Shown here one piece after another: positions 1 to 10,799 of a DNA stretch of 64,000 nt. The stretch is from contig NZ_CAQI01000044.1 of NCBI RefSeq assembly GCF_001046895.1, positions 1 to 64,000 of the forward strand. Direction: 5' to 3'. Below the pieces are notes generated by a model. The model did not search any database and was not told the origin of the DNA. It saw only the letters and a list, made by a program, of their open reading frames with translations. Both the position numbers and the translations under genes were made by a program. This DNA is from Pseudarthrobacter siccitolerans (GTDB taxonomy: Bacteria; Actinomycetota; Actinomycetes; Actinomycetales; Micrococcaceae). How positions within the stretch are numbered: the first letter of the stretch is position 1; every line of letters starts with the position of its first letter.

Positions 1-1927
1 GGGCCATCCACATGCCGTCCTGCTCCGTAACATCGAAGGCTTCATGGAAGGCGTCGAGGTTCTTGGCAATGGCGTTCGTCCGGAACTCGTTGGGGGAGTG
101 CGGATCCGTTGCCAGCCGGCGGATCGCTTCCTCGCTCCGGATAACCTGCCGCCAGCCGGCAGCCCAGGAGGCAAAGAACCGCTGCTGCCCGGTCAGGCCG
201 TCCAGAACCTCGGGTTCCTTGCCGTCCAGGCTGATCAGGTATGCCTTGTAGGCAATGGCCAGGCCGGCAAGGTCGCCGATGTTCTCGCCAAGGGTAAGCC
301 GGCCGTTCACGGTGTGCCCTGGCGCGGCGTAGGGGGACAGGGCATCGTACTGGGCCACGAGCTGCGCCGTGAGTTGCTCGAAAGCCTGGCGGTCCTCATC
401 GGTCCACCAGTTCCGCAAGGCCCCGCCGCCGTCGAACTGGGACCCCTGGTCATCAAAGCCGTGGCCGATCTCGTGGCCGATGACCGCGCCGATTCCCCCG
501 TAGTTCACGGCATCGTCAGCGTCGGCAGTGAAGAACGGCGGCTGCAGGATCGCCGCCGGAAACACAATCTCGTTCATCATCGGGTGGTAGTAGGCGTTGA
601 CGGTCTGCGGAGTCATCAGCCATTTATCGCGGTCCACCGGCTTGCCCACCTCGTCCAGGTGCCGGTCGACGTCGGCGTTGTGGGCCCGCTCCACGTTGCC
701 CAGGAGATCAGCCGGGTCGATCTCCACGGCGGAGTAGTCGATCCACTTCTCCGGGTAGCCGATCTTCGCCCGGAAACCCTCCAGTTTCCGCAGCGCCTCC
801 GCCTTGGTGGCCTCGCCCATCCAGCCCACGGCGGTGATGCTCTGCCGGTAGGCCTCGATCAGGTTGGCAACGAGCGTTTGCATCCGGGCCTTGTGAGTTT
901 CCGGGAAGTGCCGGCCCACATAGATCTGTCCTACGGCTTCGCCGAGGGCACCCTCCACGACGGCCACACCGCGCTTCCACCGGTCCTTGTTCCGTGGCGT
1001 ACCGCTGATGGTGGTGCCGTAGAACGCGAAGTTGGCGTCGACGAAAGCCGAGGACAGGTAGGGCGCGGCGGCACTGACCACCCGCATGGCAAGCCATTCC
1101 TGCCAGTGGGCCAGGGGCTCGGATTCGAGGAGCGATGCGGCGCCTTCAAAGAACGGCGGGGTGCTCACCACGATCTCCTGCCGCTTCGCACCAACGATTC
1201 CGGCGGCCTCGAACCACGTGGAGATCAGCGGGAACATGGCGGATGCCTCGTCCGCCGTCTTCAGGTTGTAGGTCTTCTGCGGGTCCCGCAGCGTGACGTT
1301 GTCCCAGTGGTGCGAGGCGAGCTTTGTTTCCAGCGCCACCACCCGGCCCGCAGCGGCGGCCGCATCCGGAATGTCCGCCAGGTCGAGCATCCGTCGGACG
1401 TGTGCCTCGTAGGCGGTGACCATCGGGGCGAACTTTTCTTCCCGGTAGTAGGACTCGTCTGGCAGCCCGAGCCCGCCCTGTCCCGTGTAAAGGAGGACCC
1501 GGTCCGGGTTCCCTGCGTCCGGTGCGGGGTAGATGTAGAAGAGCCCGCCAACATCGGCCCGGAACAGCCGGCCCGCCAGGGAAACAAGGTCCGCCACGGT
1601 AGTGGTGGCAAAAACATCGGCCAGGCGCTGGCGGATCGGTTCCATGCCCTTGGCTTCAACGGTGGCTTCATCCATGAAGCTGCTGTAGAGCCCGCCAACT
1701 TTCCGCTCGATGCCGCTGGCTCCCGGGCCCTTGGCTGCGGCTTCCTCGATGATGTCCCGGACGGCGATTTCCGACCCGTCGCGGAGCGCGGTGAAGGTGC
1801 CCTCGAGGGGCCGGTCATCGGGAATCTCGGTGGCCTTCAGCCAGGCCCCGTTCACGTGCTGGTAGAGGTCATCCTGGGGTCGGACGGTGTTATCAAAGGT
1901 GGACAGGTCGATCCCCGAAATGGGCAC
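1..1927 (-). CDS. M13 family zinc metallopeptidase (neprilysin/PepO-like), 3' end beyond the window
   Basis: Peptidase of the neprilysin family, which cleaves short peptides with a catalytic zinc. Read from a GTG at 1927 the protein starts MPISGIDLSTFDN and has the family landmarks in order: NAYYHP, then the zinc site in VIGHEIGHGFDDQG (HExxH) and ENIGDLAGL (ExxxD third ligand). The GTG is preceded by AGAAGGAG, a strong ribosome binding site. About 642 codons are present and only the last few residues, where the family has its conserved terminal tryptophan, are cut off by the window edge. No signal peptide is seen, so it is probably cytosolic, as is common for actinobacterial PepO. It is divergent from leuA. 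Confidence 0.93.
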   Translation of the reverse strand, partial: MPISGIDLSTFDNTVRPQDDLYQHVNGAWLKATEIPDDRPLEGTFTALRDGSEIAVRDIIEEAAAKGPGASGIERKVGGLYSSFMDEATVEAKGMEPIRQRLADVFATTTVADLVSLAGRLFRADVGGLFYIYPAPDAGNPDRVLLYTGQGGLGLPDESYYREEKFAPMVTAYEAHVRRMLDLADIPDAAAAAGRVVALETKLASHHWDNVTLRDPQKTYNLKTADEASAMFPLISTWFEAAGIVGAKRQEIVVSTPPFFEGAASLLESEPLAHWQEWLAMRVVSAAAPYLSSAFVDANFAFYGTTISGTPRNKDRWKRGVAVVEGALGEAVGQIYVGRHFPETHKARMQTLVANLIEAYRQSITAVGWMGEATKAEALRKLEGFRAKIGYPEKWIDYSAVEIDPADLLGNVERAHNADVDRHLDEVGKPVDRDKWLMTPQTVNAYYHPMMNEIVFPAAILQPPFFTADADDAVNYGGIGAVIGHEIGHGFDDQGSQFDGGGALRNWWTDEDRQAFEQLTAQLVAQYDALSPYAAPGHTVNGRLTLGENIGDLAGLAIAYKAYLISLDGKEPEVLDGLTGQQRFFASWAAGWRQVIRSEEAIRRLATDPHSPNEFRTNAIAKNLDAFHEAFDVTEQDGMWMA

Positions 1928-2007
1928 GGAAGCTCCTTCTGATGAAGAGCCGCGGCCCGCGGAATACCGGGCGGCGTCTGCATGCTGGACGTAACGGACG
2001 GTAGTGC

Positions 2008-2040
2008 CCTTTCATCTTACGCACCCGTGCTACCCTCAAA
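2008..2040 (+). promoter_or_regulatory. leuA leader promoter (leaderless start)
   Basis: A -10-like TACCCT lies at 2031-2036, four nucleotides before the ATG of the leader peptide, so transcription should begin at or next to the A of that ATG. The -35 region around 2008-2013 is not a good consensus match. This arrangement suits a leaderless mRNA and explains why no ribosome binding site precedes the leader ORF. Confidence 0.5.
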
Positions 2041-2066
2041 TGGTGCGTGCAGAGCTTCTTCTTCTT

Positions 2067-3920
<1,854 letters not shown>

Positions 3921-3929
3921 TGCCGGGCG

Positions 3930-3960
3930 TTGTGCCGCCGGGGAGGCCCCGGCGGCACAA
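3930..3960 (+). terminator. hairpin after leuA
   Basis: Perfect 14-bp stem, TTGTGCCGCCGGGG with a 3-nt loop AGG, then its complement. No T-run follows, as is common for GC-rich actinobacterial terminators. It separates leuA from recO. Confidence 0.6.
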
Positions 3961-4033
3961 ACGGCACGGCTGCTTCGGATCCTGCCTGCCGGCAGCGGGC
4001 AAGCCCTGCCCGCAAAGAATGGGAAGATAAGGC

Positions 4034-4786
4034 GTGGCCCAACACTCTTTCGCCTCCCGGGCGTACCGGGACGACGCCGTCGTCCTCCGTACCCACAAAC
4101 TGGGCGAGGCGGACCGCATCATCACCCTCCTGACCAAACACCACGGCCAGGTCCGCGCCGTGGCCAAGGGCGTCCGGCGGACCAGCAGCCGGTTCGGCGC
4201 CCGCCTTGAACCCTTTATGGTGGCGGACCTGCAGCTGATATCAGGCAAGAGCCTGGACATCGTCACCCAGGCGGTGGCCAAAGGCGCCTACGGCGGAAGC
4301 ATCGCCGCAGACTATGGCCGGTACACGGTTGCCGCCGCCATGACGGAGACCGCCGAGAAACTCACGGACGTTGACGGCGAGTCGGGAACAGCACAGTACA
4401 ACCTGCTGGTGGGAGCACTTGCCTCGCTGAGCCGGGACGAACATGCCGCCGGGCTGATCCTGGACTCCTACCTGCTCCGGGCACTCGCCACCGGAGGCTG
4501 GGCGCCGAGCTTCACGGACTGTGCCCGCTGCGGACTCCCCGGACCCCACACAGCGTTTTCGGCGCCACTGGGCGGGATGGTCTGTGCTGCGTGCCGGCCT
4601 CCCGGGTCACCGGCGCCCGCACCGGAAACAGTGGTGTTGCTGGCCGCGCTGCTGACGGGGGACTGGGCAACGGCCGACGCCTCGCTGCCCGTCCACCGCA
4701 AGGAAGCGGCGGGCCTGGTGGCCGCTTACCTCCAGTGGCACCTTGAACGAGTATTGAAGTCCCTCAAACATGTGGAGCGCAGCTGA
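4034..4786 (+). CDS. recO: DNA repair protein RecO
   Basis: RecO works with RecF/RecR in recombinational repair, loading RecA on single-stranded DNA. The 250-aa protein starts at GTG with the usual N-terminal OB-fold opening ([24 protein letters not shown]). Its C-terminal part keeps the four-cysteine zinc site of the family (CARCG at 163-167, then CAAC). It overlaps no gene but ends only 2 nt before uppS; recO-uppS is a common actinobacterial pair and probably one transcript. Confidence 0.96.
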   Translation: MAQHSFASRAYRDDAVVLRTHKLGEADRIITLLTKHHGQVRAVAKGVRRTSSRFGARLEPFMVADLQLISGKSLDIVTQAVAKGAYGGSIAADYGRYTVAAAMTETAEKLTDVDGESGTAQYNLLVGALASLSRDEHAAGLILDSYLLRALATGGWAPSFTDCARCGLPGPHTAFSAPLGGMVCAACRPPGSPAPAPETVVLLAALLTGDWATADASLPVHRKEAAGLVAAYLQWHLERVLKSLKHVERS

Positions 4787-4788
4787 CA

Positions 4789-5625
4789 GTGGCCCTGGGA
4801 AAAAAGAACAACGCAGCCCCCAAGCGCAGCCATCCGGTGGTTGCGCCCTACCCGCACCCCTCAGGCGCCGTGGCGCCGTCCATCCCCCCGGAGTTCATTC
4901 CCCGCCACGTGGCCATTGTGATGGACGGCAACGGACGCTGGGCCAACCAGAGGGGGCTGCCTCGGATCGAAGGGCATAAAGCCGGTGAGCCGGCCCTCCT
5001 GGACGTGATGGCAGGGGCCATCGAGCTGGGGATTGAGTACGTCAGCGTTTACGCCTTTTCCACGGAAAACTGGCGGCGCTCCCCGGAGGAAGTGCGCTTC
5101 CTGATGGGATTTAACAAGGACGTGCTACGGCGGCAGCGGAACCAGCTCGACGAATGGGGTGTGCGGGTCCGCTGGTCCGGCCGCCGGCCGAGGCTCTGGG
5201 GTTCGGTGATCCGCGAACTTGAAGAGGCGGAGCAGTTCACGGCCGGCAACAGCACCTGCACGTTGACCATGTGTGTTAATTACGGCGGCCGCGCGGAGAT
5301 TACCGACGCCGTTTCCGCCATCGCCGCGGACGTTGCGGCGGGCAGGCTCAAGCCCGGTGCCATCACCGAGCGGACCATCCAGAAATACCTGGATGAGCCG
5401 GACCTGCCGGACGTGGACCTGTTCCTGCGCAGCTCGGGGGAGCAGCGGCTGTCCAACTTCATGCTCTGGCAGTCCGCTTACGCCGAGTTCGTGTTTATGG
5501 ACACGCTGTGGCCCGACGTCGACCGGCGGACCCTGTGGGCTGCGGTGGAAGAGTACGCCCGCCGGGACCGCCGCTATGGTGGCGCGGTTGACGCAGCCGG
5601 CCCGGCAGGAGAGAACGCCGGCTAG
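4789..5625 (+). CDS. uppS: isoprenyl (cis-prenyl) diphosphate synthase
   Basis: Makes the long-chain polyprenyl diphosphate that becomes the lipid carrier for cell-wall glycans, by cis-condensation of isopentenyl diphosphate. The 278-aa protein shows [13 protein letters not shown] (catalytic Asp46) and RIEGHKAG near the N-terminus and the substrate-binding region [19 protein letters not shown] late in the chain. The GTG start lies 2 nt after the recO stop, with GGAG inside the end of recO as ribosome binding site, so translation is probably coupled. Confidence 0.95.
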   Translation: MALGKKNNAAPKRSHPVVAPYPHPSGAVAPSIPPEFIPRHVAIVMDGNGRWANQRGLPRIEGHKAGEPALLDVMAGAIELGIEYVSVYAFSTENWRRSPEEVRFLMGFNKDVLRRQRNQLDEWGVRVRWSGRRPRLWGSVIRELEEAEQFTAGNSTCTLTMCVNYGGRAEITDAVSAIAADVAAGRLKPGAITERTIQKYLDEPDLPDVDLFLRSSGEQRLSNFMLWQSAYAEFVFMDTLWPDVDRRTLWAAVEEYARRDRRYGGAVDAAGPAGENAG

Positions 5626-5661
5626 GCCTGCCGCACCGGAAGCGGATCCTCGCTGCCCGTG

Positions 5662-6627
5662 TTACGCGGGGGCGCCATACGCCCGCAGCCAGCGCGCCAG
5701 CCTCGCGTAGGCGTCGGCGCGTACGGCGGCGGGGGAGAGGAACACGTCGTGGAGGGCGCCGTCGATCCTTTCAACGGTCACCGTGCGGCCCAGGGTGAGG
5801 GCCCGTGCGGCAATGACATTAACGTCAAGCACCGCATCGGTCCTGCGCATCTCCTCTGACCAGAAGAGTCCGTTGGCGCTGCCGCGGGACAACAGCACCA
5901 GGACGGGAACCTCGATGTTGAGGCCGCGCGCCACTTTCGTATGGCCGGCAAGGACGGCGCTGAGCCAGCCTGCCCTTACGGGAAATGCCATGGGCGGGCG
6001 GTACTGGTCATCCAGCGCCCATTCGCCGTCGGCTGAGCTGCTGATGGTGCGCCAGTAGAAGCCGCGCGGCGGCAGCCGCAGCACGGCCTCGGGCCGGATA
6101 CGGGCCACCGGCCCCACCATGCCCAATGCCGCGCGCCGCACCATGGCACTCCCGTGCATCTCCAGCCACGGGCTGTTGAGGATGAGCTGCGAAACGTCCC
6201 CGGGGTGCACGCTTGCCCACAGTGCCGCAACCAGCCCTCCCGTTGAATGCCCCATCAGTGTCAGGGGCATGGCGGCGCCGTCCTGGCTGATGATCCGGAA
6301 CGCCGCCTCAATTTCAGCGTCATAATCGGCGAGGTCGGACACGTAGCCGCCGGGTGAACCGGGACGCAGGCTCCGGCCGTGGTTGTGCATATCCAGTGCG
6401 TAGAAGGCGTAGCCGGCGGAGGACCAGAAACGGGCCAGGTCAACGTTGAAGAAGTAGTCGCTCCAGCCGTGCAGGAAAAGCACTGCCCTGCGGGGCTCCG
6501 GGCCTGCTTCCTGCTGAACGGGCCGGAACCGGACCAGGGTGGCGGTCCGTTCCACACCATCCTGCCCCGCGGCGGAGAAGGCAAGGGATTCGAACCCGTC
6601 GCCCAGGATGTCCCGCTGCCATTCCAT
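5662..6627 (-). CDS. alpha/beta hydrolase (lysophospholipase-like)
   Basis: A 321-aa alpha/beta-hydrolase of the serine hydrolase / monoacylglycerol lipase type. The oxyanion region FLHGWSDYF and the nucleophile elbow GHSTGG (Ser128) are present, and GALHDVFLS near the C-terminus supplies a candidate catalytic His. No signal peptide is seen. The ATG at 6627 follows TAGCAT (complement of 6634-6639) by 6 nt, so the message is probably leaderless. It converges on uppS, and the 36 nt between the two genes hold no clear terminator. The substrate is not predictable. Confidence 0.88.
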   Translation of the reverse strand: MEWQRDILGDGFESLAFSAAGQDGVERTATLVRFRPVQQEAGPEPRRAVLFLHGWSDYFFNVDLARFWSSAGYAFYALDMHNHGRSLRPGSPGGYVSDLADYDAEIEAAFRIISQDGAAMPLTLMGHSTGGLVAALWASVHPGDVSQLILNSPWLEMHGSAMVRRAALGMVGPVARIRPEAVLRLPPRGFYWRTISSSADGEWALDDQYRPPMAFPVRAGWLSAVLAGHTKVARGLNIEVPVLVLLSRGSANGLFWSEEMRRTDAVLDVNVIAARALTLGRTVTVERIDGALHDVFLSPAAVRADAYARLARWLRAYGAPA

Positions 6628-6737
6628 GGCCTTATGCTAAACCGCCTGCCGCCCCGGGCCTGTTCCGTGCCGGCTGACTCCCGTCTTGCGCCAGTCCCGT
6701 TTTGGTGTGGCGCCGCCAAGACGGAAAACTAGGAGGC

Positions 6738-7823
6738 ATGCGCGTTTATCCCACATTCTTCAGGCTGGCCTTTTCATGGATGGACGCCGAGCGCGCCCAC
6801 AAGATCGGATTCAGGGGCATCAGGCTCGCGCACCGCTCGGGAGCGGGGAAAGTCCTGGCAAAACTGACAGCGCCTGCACCGTCGCTGCAGACGACGGCGT
6901 TTGGCATCACCTTTCCGTCCCCCTTCGGGCTGGCCGCCGGCTTCGATAAGGAAGGCCATGGCATCGAAGCGCTCACTGAGCTCGGCTTCGGCCATGTCGA
7001 GGTGGGAACCATCACCGGCCAGGCCCAGCCGGGCAACGAAAAGCCGCGCCTGTTCCGCCTGGTCGAGGACCGTGCCGTGATCAACCGGATGGGCTTCAAT
7101 AACGACGGCGCCACCGCCGTGGCGCCGCGGCTGAAGGCTGCGCGTGCCGCACTTCAGCGCAGGCACCCCTCGGTGCGCCCCGTCATCGGCGTCAACATCG
7201 GGAAGACCAAGGTGGTGGAACTCGCCGACGCCGTGGAGGACTACCTGGTCAGCGCGCGCAGCCTGGCGCCCGCCGCGGACTACCTGGTGGTCAACGTCTC
7301 TTCGCCCAACACGCCCGGACTGCGGCTCCTGCAGGATGTGGAGAGCCTCCGGCCGCTGCTCACCGCGGTGGGAGAAGAAGCGGACCGTGCGGCCGGCCGC
7401 CACGTTCCCCTGCTGGTGAAGATCGCCCCCGACCTGAGCGATGAGGATATCGACGACGTCGCCCGGCTTGCGCTGGACCTGAAGCTGGACGGCATTATCG
7501 CCACCAACACCACCATTGCCCGCTCCGGGCTGGCTTCCCCCGCGGAGCAGGTGGAAAAGTGCGGTGCCGGCGGCTTGTCCGGAGCACCGCTGAAACAGCG
7601 CTCACTCGACGTACTGCGGCGGCTTAAAAAGGTCACTGGGGATTCCCTGACACTCGTGGCAGTGGGCGGCGTCGAGAATGCCCGGGACGTCCAGGACAGG
7701 CTCGACGCCGGCGCCACCCTCGTGCAGGGCTACACGGCCTTCCTCTACGAAGGACCGTTCTGGGCCGCCCGCATCAACCGGCAGCTGGCGAAGAACCGCG
7801 GCGTCCAGCGTCGGGGCGCGTAA
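6738..7823 (+). CDS. pyrD: dihydroorotate dehydrogenase (quinone), class 2
   Basis: Oxidises dihydroorotate to orotate in pyrimidine synthesis, passing electrons through FMN to the membrane quinone pool. The N-terminal helices ([15 protein letters not shown]) are typical of the membrane-associated class 2 enzyme. FMN and substrate motifs are intact: [31 protein letters not shown] (catalytic Ser), [10 protein letters not shown] chose the ATG at 6738 (MRVYPTFF) because it matches the family N-terminus; AGGAGG at 6731-6736 is unusually close (1 nt). An in-frame GTG at 6702 would add 12 residues. Confidence 0.95.
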   Translation: MRVYPTFFRLAFSWMDAERAHKIGFRGIRLAHRSGAGKVLAKLTAPAPSLQTTAFGITFPSPFGLAAGFDKEGHGIEALTELGFGHVEVGTITGQAQPGNEKPRLFRLVEDRAVINRMGFNNDGATAVAPRLKAARAALQRRHPSVRPVIGVNIGKTKVVELADAVEDYLVSARSLAPAADYLVVNVSSPNTPGLRLLQDVESLRPLLTAVGEEADRAAGRHVPLLVKIAPDLSDEDIDDVARLALDLKLDGIIATNTTIARSGLASPAEQVEKCGAGGLSGAPLKQRSLDVLRRLKKVTGDSLTLVAVGGVENARDVQDRLDAGATLVQGYTAFLYEGPFWAARINRQLAKNRGVQRRGA

Positions 7824-7845
7824 GCGGGCAACCCCTTAAACAGGC

Positions 7846-7880
7846 AACCCCGGCGGGTCATCCCGCCGGGGTTGTTTTTT
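7846..7880 (+). terminator. Rho-independent terminator after pyrD
   Basis: A 12-bp stem, AACCCCGGCGGG with loop TCAT and its complement, followed by GTTTTTT. This is a textbook terminator for pyrD and also lies beyond the convergent DUF3043 gene. Confidence 0.9.
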
Positions 7881-7910
7881 GTTCTGTGGGCGCCCGTTCC
7901 GCCGCAGGGG

Positions 7911-8513
7911 TCAGGCCGGGTACTGCCCGCGCTTGACCTGGGGCTTGGGCAGGCGGAGCTTGCGGAACTGCAGTGAGCGCATGGAGCCGTACCAGACGGT
8001 ACCGCGTTCCACCTCGCCGAACTTTTCGGCCAGCCGCTTGCGGAGCTTGCGGGAGAGGATAAAGACGTCCAGGAAGACGGCGAGGAACATCACCCAGAAA
8101 CCGCCCAGCACATAAATCATCATGTCGCTGGACGCCGGTACCACCAGTGACACCAGGACAAAGACCAGGGCACCGAACATGAGGTATTCGCCCAAACTGA
8201 ACCGCGCATCCACATAGTCGCGGGCGAACCGCTTCTGCGGCCCCTTGTCCCGCAGCGGGAGGAACTTTTCGTCGCCCGTGTCCAGGGCCTGGCGCATCTT
8301 GAGGCGCTGGTCCTGGATGGCCTGGCGCTCGGCGGCCTTTGAGGCTTTGCGGTCCTCGGGCACCAGCGGGCGCCTGCGGGCCGCCTCCTGGGCTTTGCGC
8401 GTTGGGGTGGGGGCGCCCTTGCCGGCTATGCCGCCCTGCCGCGCCGCAGCATCCGCAGCCTGCTGGTCAATTAATTCCTGCGCCGAGGGCGCTTCCTTTT
8501 TACGTCCGAACAC
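7911..8513 (-). CDS. DUF3043 membrane protein
   Basis: A 200-aa protein of unknown function found across Actinobacteria. The start FGRKKEAPS, a basic, Ala/Gln-rich N-terminal half (about 100 residues) and two close hydrophobic segments (YLMFGALVFVLVSLVV and MIYVLGGFWVMFLAVFL) are visible, with a basic C-terminus. I chose the GTG at 8513 over longer starts because TATTCT (complement of 8520-8525) lies 6 nt before it, a leaderless layout, and because the family begins MFGRKK. It is divergent from the M20 dipeptidase, and the two promoters share about 90 bp. Confidence 0.88.
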   Translation of the reverse strand: MFGRKKEAPSAQELIDQQAADAAARQGGIAGKGAPTPTRKAQEAARRRPLVPEDRKASKAAERQAIQDQRLKMRQALDTGDEKFLPLRDKGPQKRFARDYVDARFSLGEYLMFGALVFVLVSLVVPASSDMMIYVLGGFWVMFLAVFLDVFILSRKLRKRLAEKFGEVERGTVWYGSMRSLQFRKLRLPKPQVKRGQYPA

Positions 8514-8605
8514 CTCAACAGAATACCTTGCGGGAGGGCCCGGGTTTCCTGCCCGCCCGGCAGGCCTGCAGTATGGCCGAATGTGACGAGGGTAATGTTT
8601 TTTCC

Positions 8606-10048
8606 ATGACTTCACCCTCACCGGCAACCCCGGACAGTATTGACGGAGCCCAACCTGCCGGCTCTGGCCCGGCCCCGGCCACGGAAGACCTCCGCGCCGC
8701 CATAGACCGCACCTGTGACCAGACCCTTGCCCGGCTCAAGGAACTCGTGGCGATTCCCGGTATCGCCTGGCCCAGCTTTGACAGGTCGCCCCTGGAACTC
8801 AGCGCGGAAGCTGTGGCGGCGCTGCTGCGCGCTTCCGGCCTCGACGACGTCCAAATCCTCGGCTGTGACAAACCGGACGGCACTCCCGGCGGCCCCGCCG
8901 TCGTCGCGCGCCGTCCCGCCGAGGAGGGCCAGCCGACCATCCTGCTCTACGCGCATCATGACGTCCAGCCCGCAGGCGACGAAGCACTGTGGGACACAGA
9001 ACCCTTCGCCGCCGTCGAGAAGGACGGCCGGCTGTACGGCCGTGGCGCCGCGGACGACAAAGCCGGCATCATGGCCCACATCGCCGCTTATGCCGCCGTC
9101 TCCGAGGTCCTTGGTGCGGAGCTCGGCCTGGGCGTGACCTTCTTCATCGAGGGTGAAGAGGAGGCGGGCTCTCCCACTTTCAGGCCTTTCCTGGAGGCAC
9201 ACCGGGAAGCGCTCCGCGCCGACGTCATCGTCGTCGCGGATTCCAGCAACTGGAAGGTCGGCGTACCGGCCCTGACAACAAGCCTTCGGGGGCTGGTGGA
9301 CGGAACCATCGAAGTCCAGGTCCTGGAGCACGCCGTGCACTCGGGAATGTTCGGCGGCCCGGTGCTGGATGCCCCCACGCTGCTGGCGCGCCTGATTGCC
9401 ACCCTTCATGACGACGACGGCAACGTCGCCATCCCTGGACTGGTTGCCACCGATACCACCTCGGTGGACTTCCCCGAGGCCGACTACCGGGCCGACGCTT
9501 CAGTGCTGGACGGCGTCCGCCTCGCCGGCACGGGCAGCATCGCTTCACGCCTCTGGACCAAGCCCGCGCTGTCCATCATCGGATTCGACGCGCCGGGCGT
9601 CGATGTGGCCTCCAATACGCTGCTGCCCAGGGCGCGCGCCAAGTTCAGCCTGCGGCTGGCACCCGGGCAGTCGCCCGAGGAAGCCATGGAGGCGGTCCGC
9701 AGCCACGTGGAGTCCAACGCTCCATTCGGCGCGAAGGTCACCTTTACGCCGGGCGAGAGCGGCAACCCGTTCCAGACGGACACCTCCTCAGCCGCTGCAG
9801 GCCTGGCGATGTGGGCCCTGGGGGAGGCGTGGGGCGTGCCGGCAGTGGAGACGGGAATCGGCGGTTCCATCCCCTTCATCGCCGACCTTACGGAGCTCTA
9901 CCCCGACGTCCAGATCCTGGTGACGGGCGTGGAGGACCCGGACTCACGCGCCCACAGCGCCAACGAGTCGCTGCACCTTGGCGATTTCCGGAAAGCCATC
10001 CTCGCCGAAGCGCTGCTGCTGTCACGCCTGAACAGCGGCGGGCTCTAG
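8606..10048 (+). CDS. M20 family dipeptidase
   Basis: Cytosolic metallopeptidase of the M20 (CNDP/PepV-like) family, expected to cleave dipeptides or similar small amides with two metals. The 480-aa protein has the metal-site motifs LLYAHHDVQPAGD, GRGAADDKAG and IEGEEEAGSP, and an inserted dimerisation domain. The ATG at 8606 is preceded by TAATGT (8593-8598) with 7 nt between, so a leaderless start is likely and upstream starts can be set aside. The exact substrate cannot be told. Confidence 0.93.
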   Translation: MTSPSPATPDSIDGAQPAGSGPAPATEDLRAAIDRTCDQTLARLKELVAIPGIAWPSFDRSPLELSAEAVAALLRASGLDDVQILGCDKPDGTPGGPAVVARRPAEEGQPTILLYAHHDVQPAGDEALWDTEPFAAVEKDGRLYGRGAADDKAGIMAHIAAYAAVSEVLGAELGLGVTFFIEGEEEAGSPTFRPFLEAHREALRADVIVVADSSNWKVGVPALTTSLRGLVDGTIEVQVLEHAVHSGMFGGPVLDAPTLLARLIATLHDDDGNVAIPGLVATDTTSVDFPEADYRADASVLDGVRLAGTGSIASRLWTKPALSIIGFDAPGVDVASNTLLPRARAKFSLRLAPGQSPEEAMEAVRSHVESNAPFGAKVTFTPGESGNPFQTDTSSAAAGLAMWALGEAWGVPAVETGIGGSIPFIADLTELYPDVQILVTGVEDPDSRAHSANESLHLGDFRKAILAEALLLSRLNSGGL

Positions 10049-10115
10049 GAACCGGCGGTCCCTGCCGGGTCCGCGGGAACAAGAGCGGCCCGTGCATGGT
10101 TACGTCAGGAGTTAG

Positions 10116-10147
10116 AGCTACACGTGCGCCCCGCGTAGCATGTAGCT
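10116..10147. repeat. imperfect inverted repeat upstream of erpA
   Basis: AGCTACACGTG on the left and its near complement ending GCATGTAGCT on the right surround a CGCCCCGCG core. It lies about 76-108 nt before erpA. It could be an operator, for instance for an Fe-S or redox regulator, or a transcript hairpin after the dipeptidase gene; nothing in the sequence decides this. Confidence 0.4.
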
Positions 10148-10223
10148 ATAGCCCATACCGTATCCGTAGGGGCAGGCCACCGTTAGCGCGGGGCCGCCAG
10201 ACCGTCCTAAGAAGGTAGGCCAA

Positions 10224-10613
10224 ATGAGCACCGCAACCAATGAGAACAGCACCGAGACCACCAGCGCTGCCACTGATGAGCTGCCCGTCCACGAGGTCAA
10301 CCTGACCGACGTCGCCGCAGGCAAGGTCCGCAGCCTCCTTGAGCAGGAAGGCCGCACGGACCTCCGCCTCCGCGTCGCCGTGCAGCCCGGCGGCTGCTCA
10401 GGGCTGATCTACCAGCTCTACTTCGACGAGCGCCTCCTCGACGGAGATGCCGTCCGCGACTACGACGGCGTTGAAGTAGTAGTGGACAAGATGAGCGTCC
10501 CGTACCTCAGCGGCGCCAGCATTGACTTCGAGGACACCATCTCGAAGCAGGGCTTCACCATCGACAACCCGAACGCCGGTGGCTCCTGCGCCTGTGGAGA
10601 TTCCTTCCACTAA
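10224..10613 (+). CDS. erpA: iron-sulfur cluster insertion protein ErpA (A-type carrier)
   Basis: A-type carrier that delivers Fe-S clusters to target proteins. The 129-aa protein has the three conserved cysteines of HesB/IscA: Cys58 in QPGGCSG and Cys122/Cys124 in SCACGDSFH at the C-terminus. The N-terminal 20 residues are Thr/Ala-rich and poorly conserved. AAGAAGG precedes the ATG. The position just upstream of the cytochrome oxidase genes suggests a role in supplying respiratory Fe-S proteins such as the Rieske protein, but this is inference from context. Confidence 0.93.
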   Translation: MSTATNENSTETTSAATDELPVHEVNLTDVAAGKVRSLLEQEGRTDLRLRVAVQPGGCSGLIYQLYFDERLLDGDAVRDYDGVEVVVDKMSVPYLSGASIDFEDTISKQGFTIDNPNAGGSCACGDSFH

Positions 10614-10621
10614 GACCGGTT

Positions 10622-10697
10622 GTTTCGCCTGGTGCCGGCGCCGTGGCCTCCCGCAATCAACACTGCGGGAGCCACGGCGCCGACATGTGGGCGAAAC
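10622..10697 (+). terminator. long two-part hairpin between erpA and ctaC
   Basis: Inner stem GGCGCCGTGGC...TCCCGCA pairs with TGCGGGA...GCCACGGCGCC (10637-10681, one bulged C), and an outer GTTTCGCC/GGCGAAAC pair (10622-10629 with 10690-10697) closes it. There is no T-run. It probably insulates erpA from the ctaC operon. Confidence 0.6.
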
Positions 10698-10728
10698 GCC
10701 CGGGGGAGCGGTAAGCTCTACACCGAGT

Positions 10729-10743
10729 AGTAAAACTTTTAGT
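10729..10743. promoter_or_regulatory. AT-rich palindrome before ctaC, promoter or operator
   Basis: AGTAAAA-C-TTTTAGT is a near-perfect palindrome (one mismatched pair) in an otherwise GC-rich stretch, 57 nt before the ctaC start. It could form the -10 region of the ctaC-ctaD-ctaF promoter and a repressor or activator site at the same time. No better promoter is visible in the interval. Confidence 0.4.
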
Positions 10744-10799
10744 GTGCCCGCGGCGCCGATGGCTGCCCGGACAACAGCAACAAGTAGGAAGGGCCGTCT

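Noticed and set aside
44..1942. Long plus-strand open frame opposite the M13 peptidase
   Set aside because: High GC makes long antisense frames; the minus strand gives a protein with intact zinc motifs and a ribosome binding site, while the plus-strand frame has no recognisable domain.
6702..6737. Upstream GTG start for pyrD
   Set aside because: Adds 12 non-conserved residues; the family N-terminus begins at the ATG at 6738, though the AGGAGG is very close.
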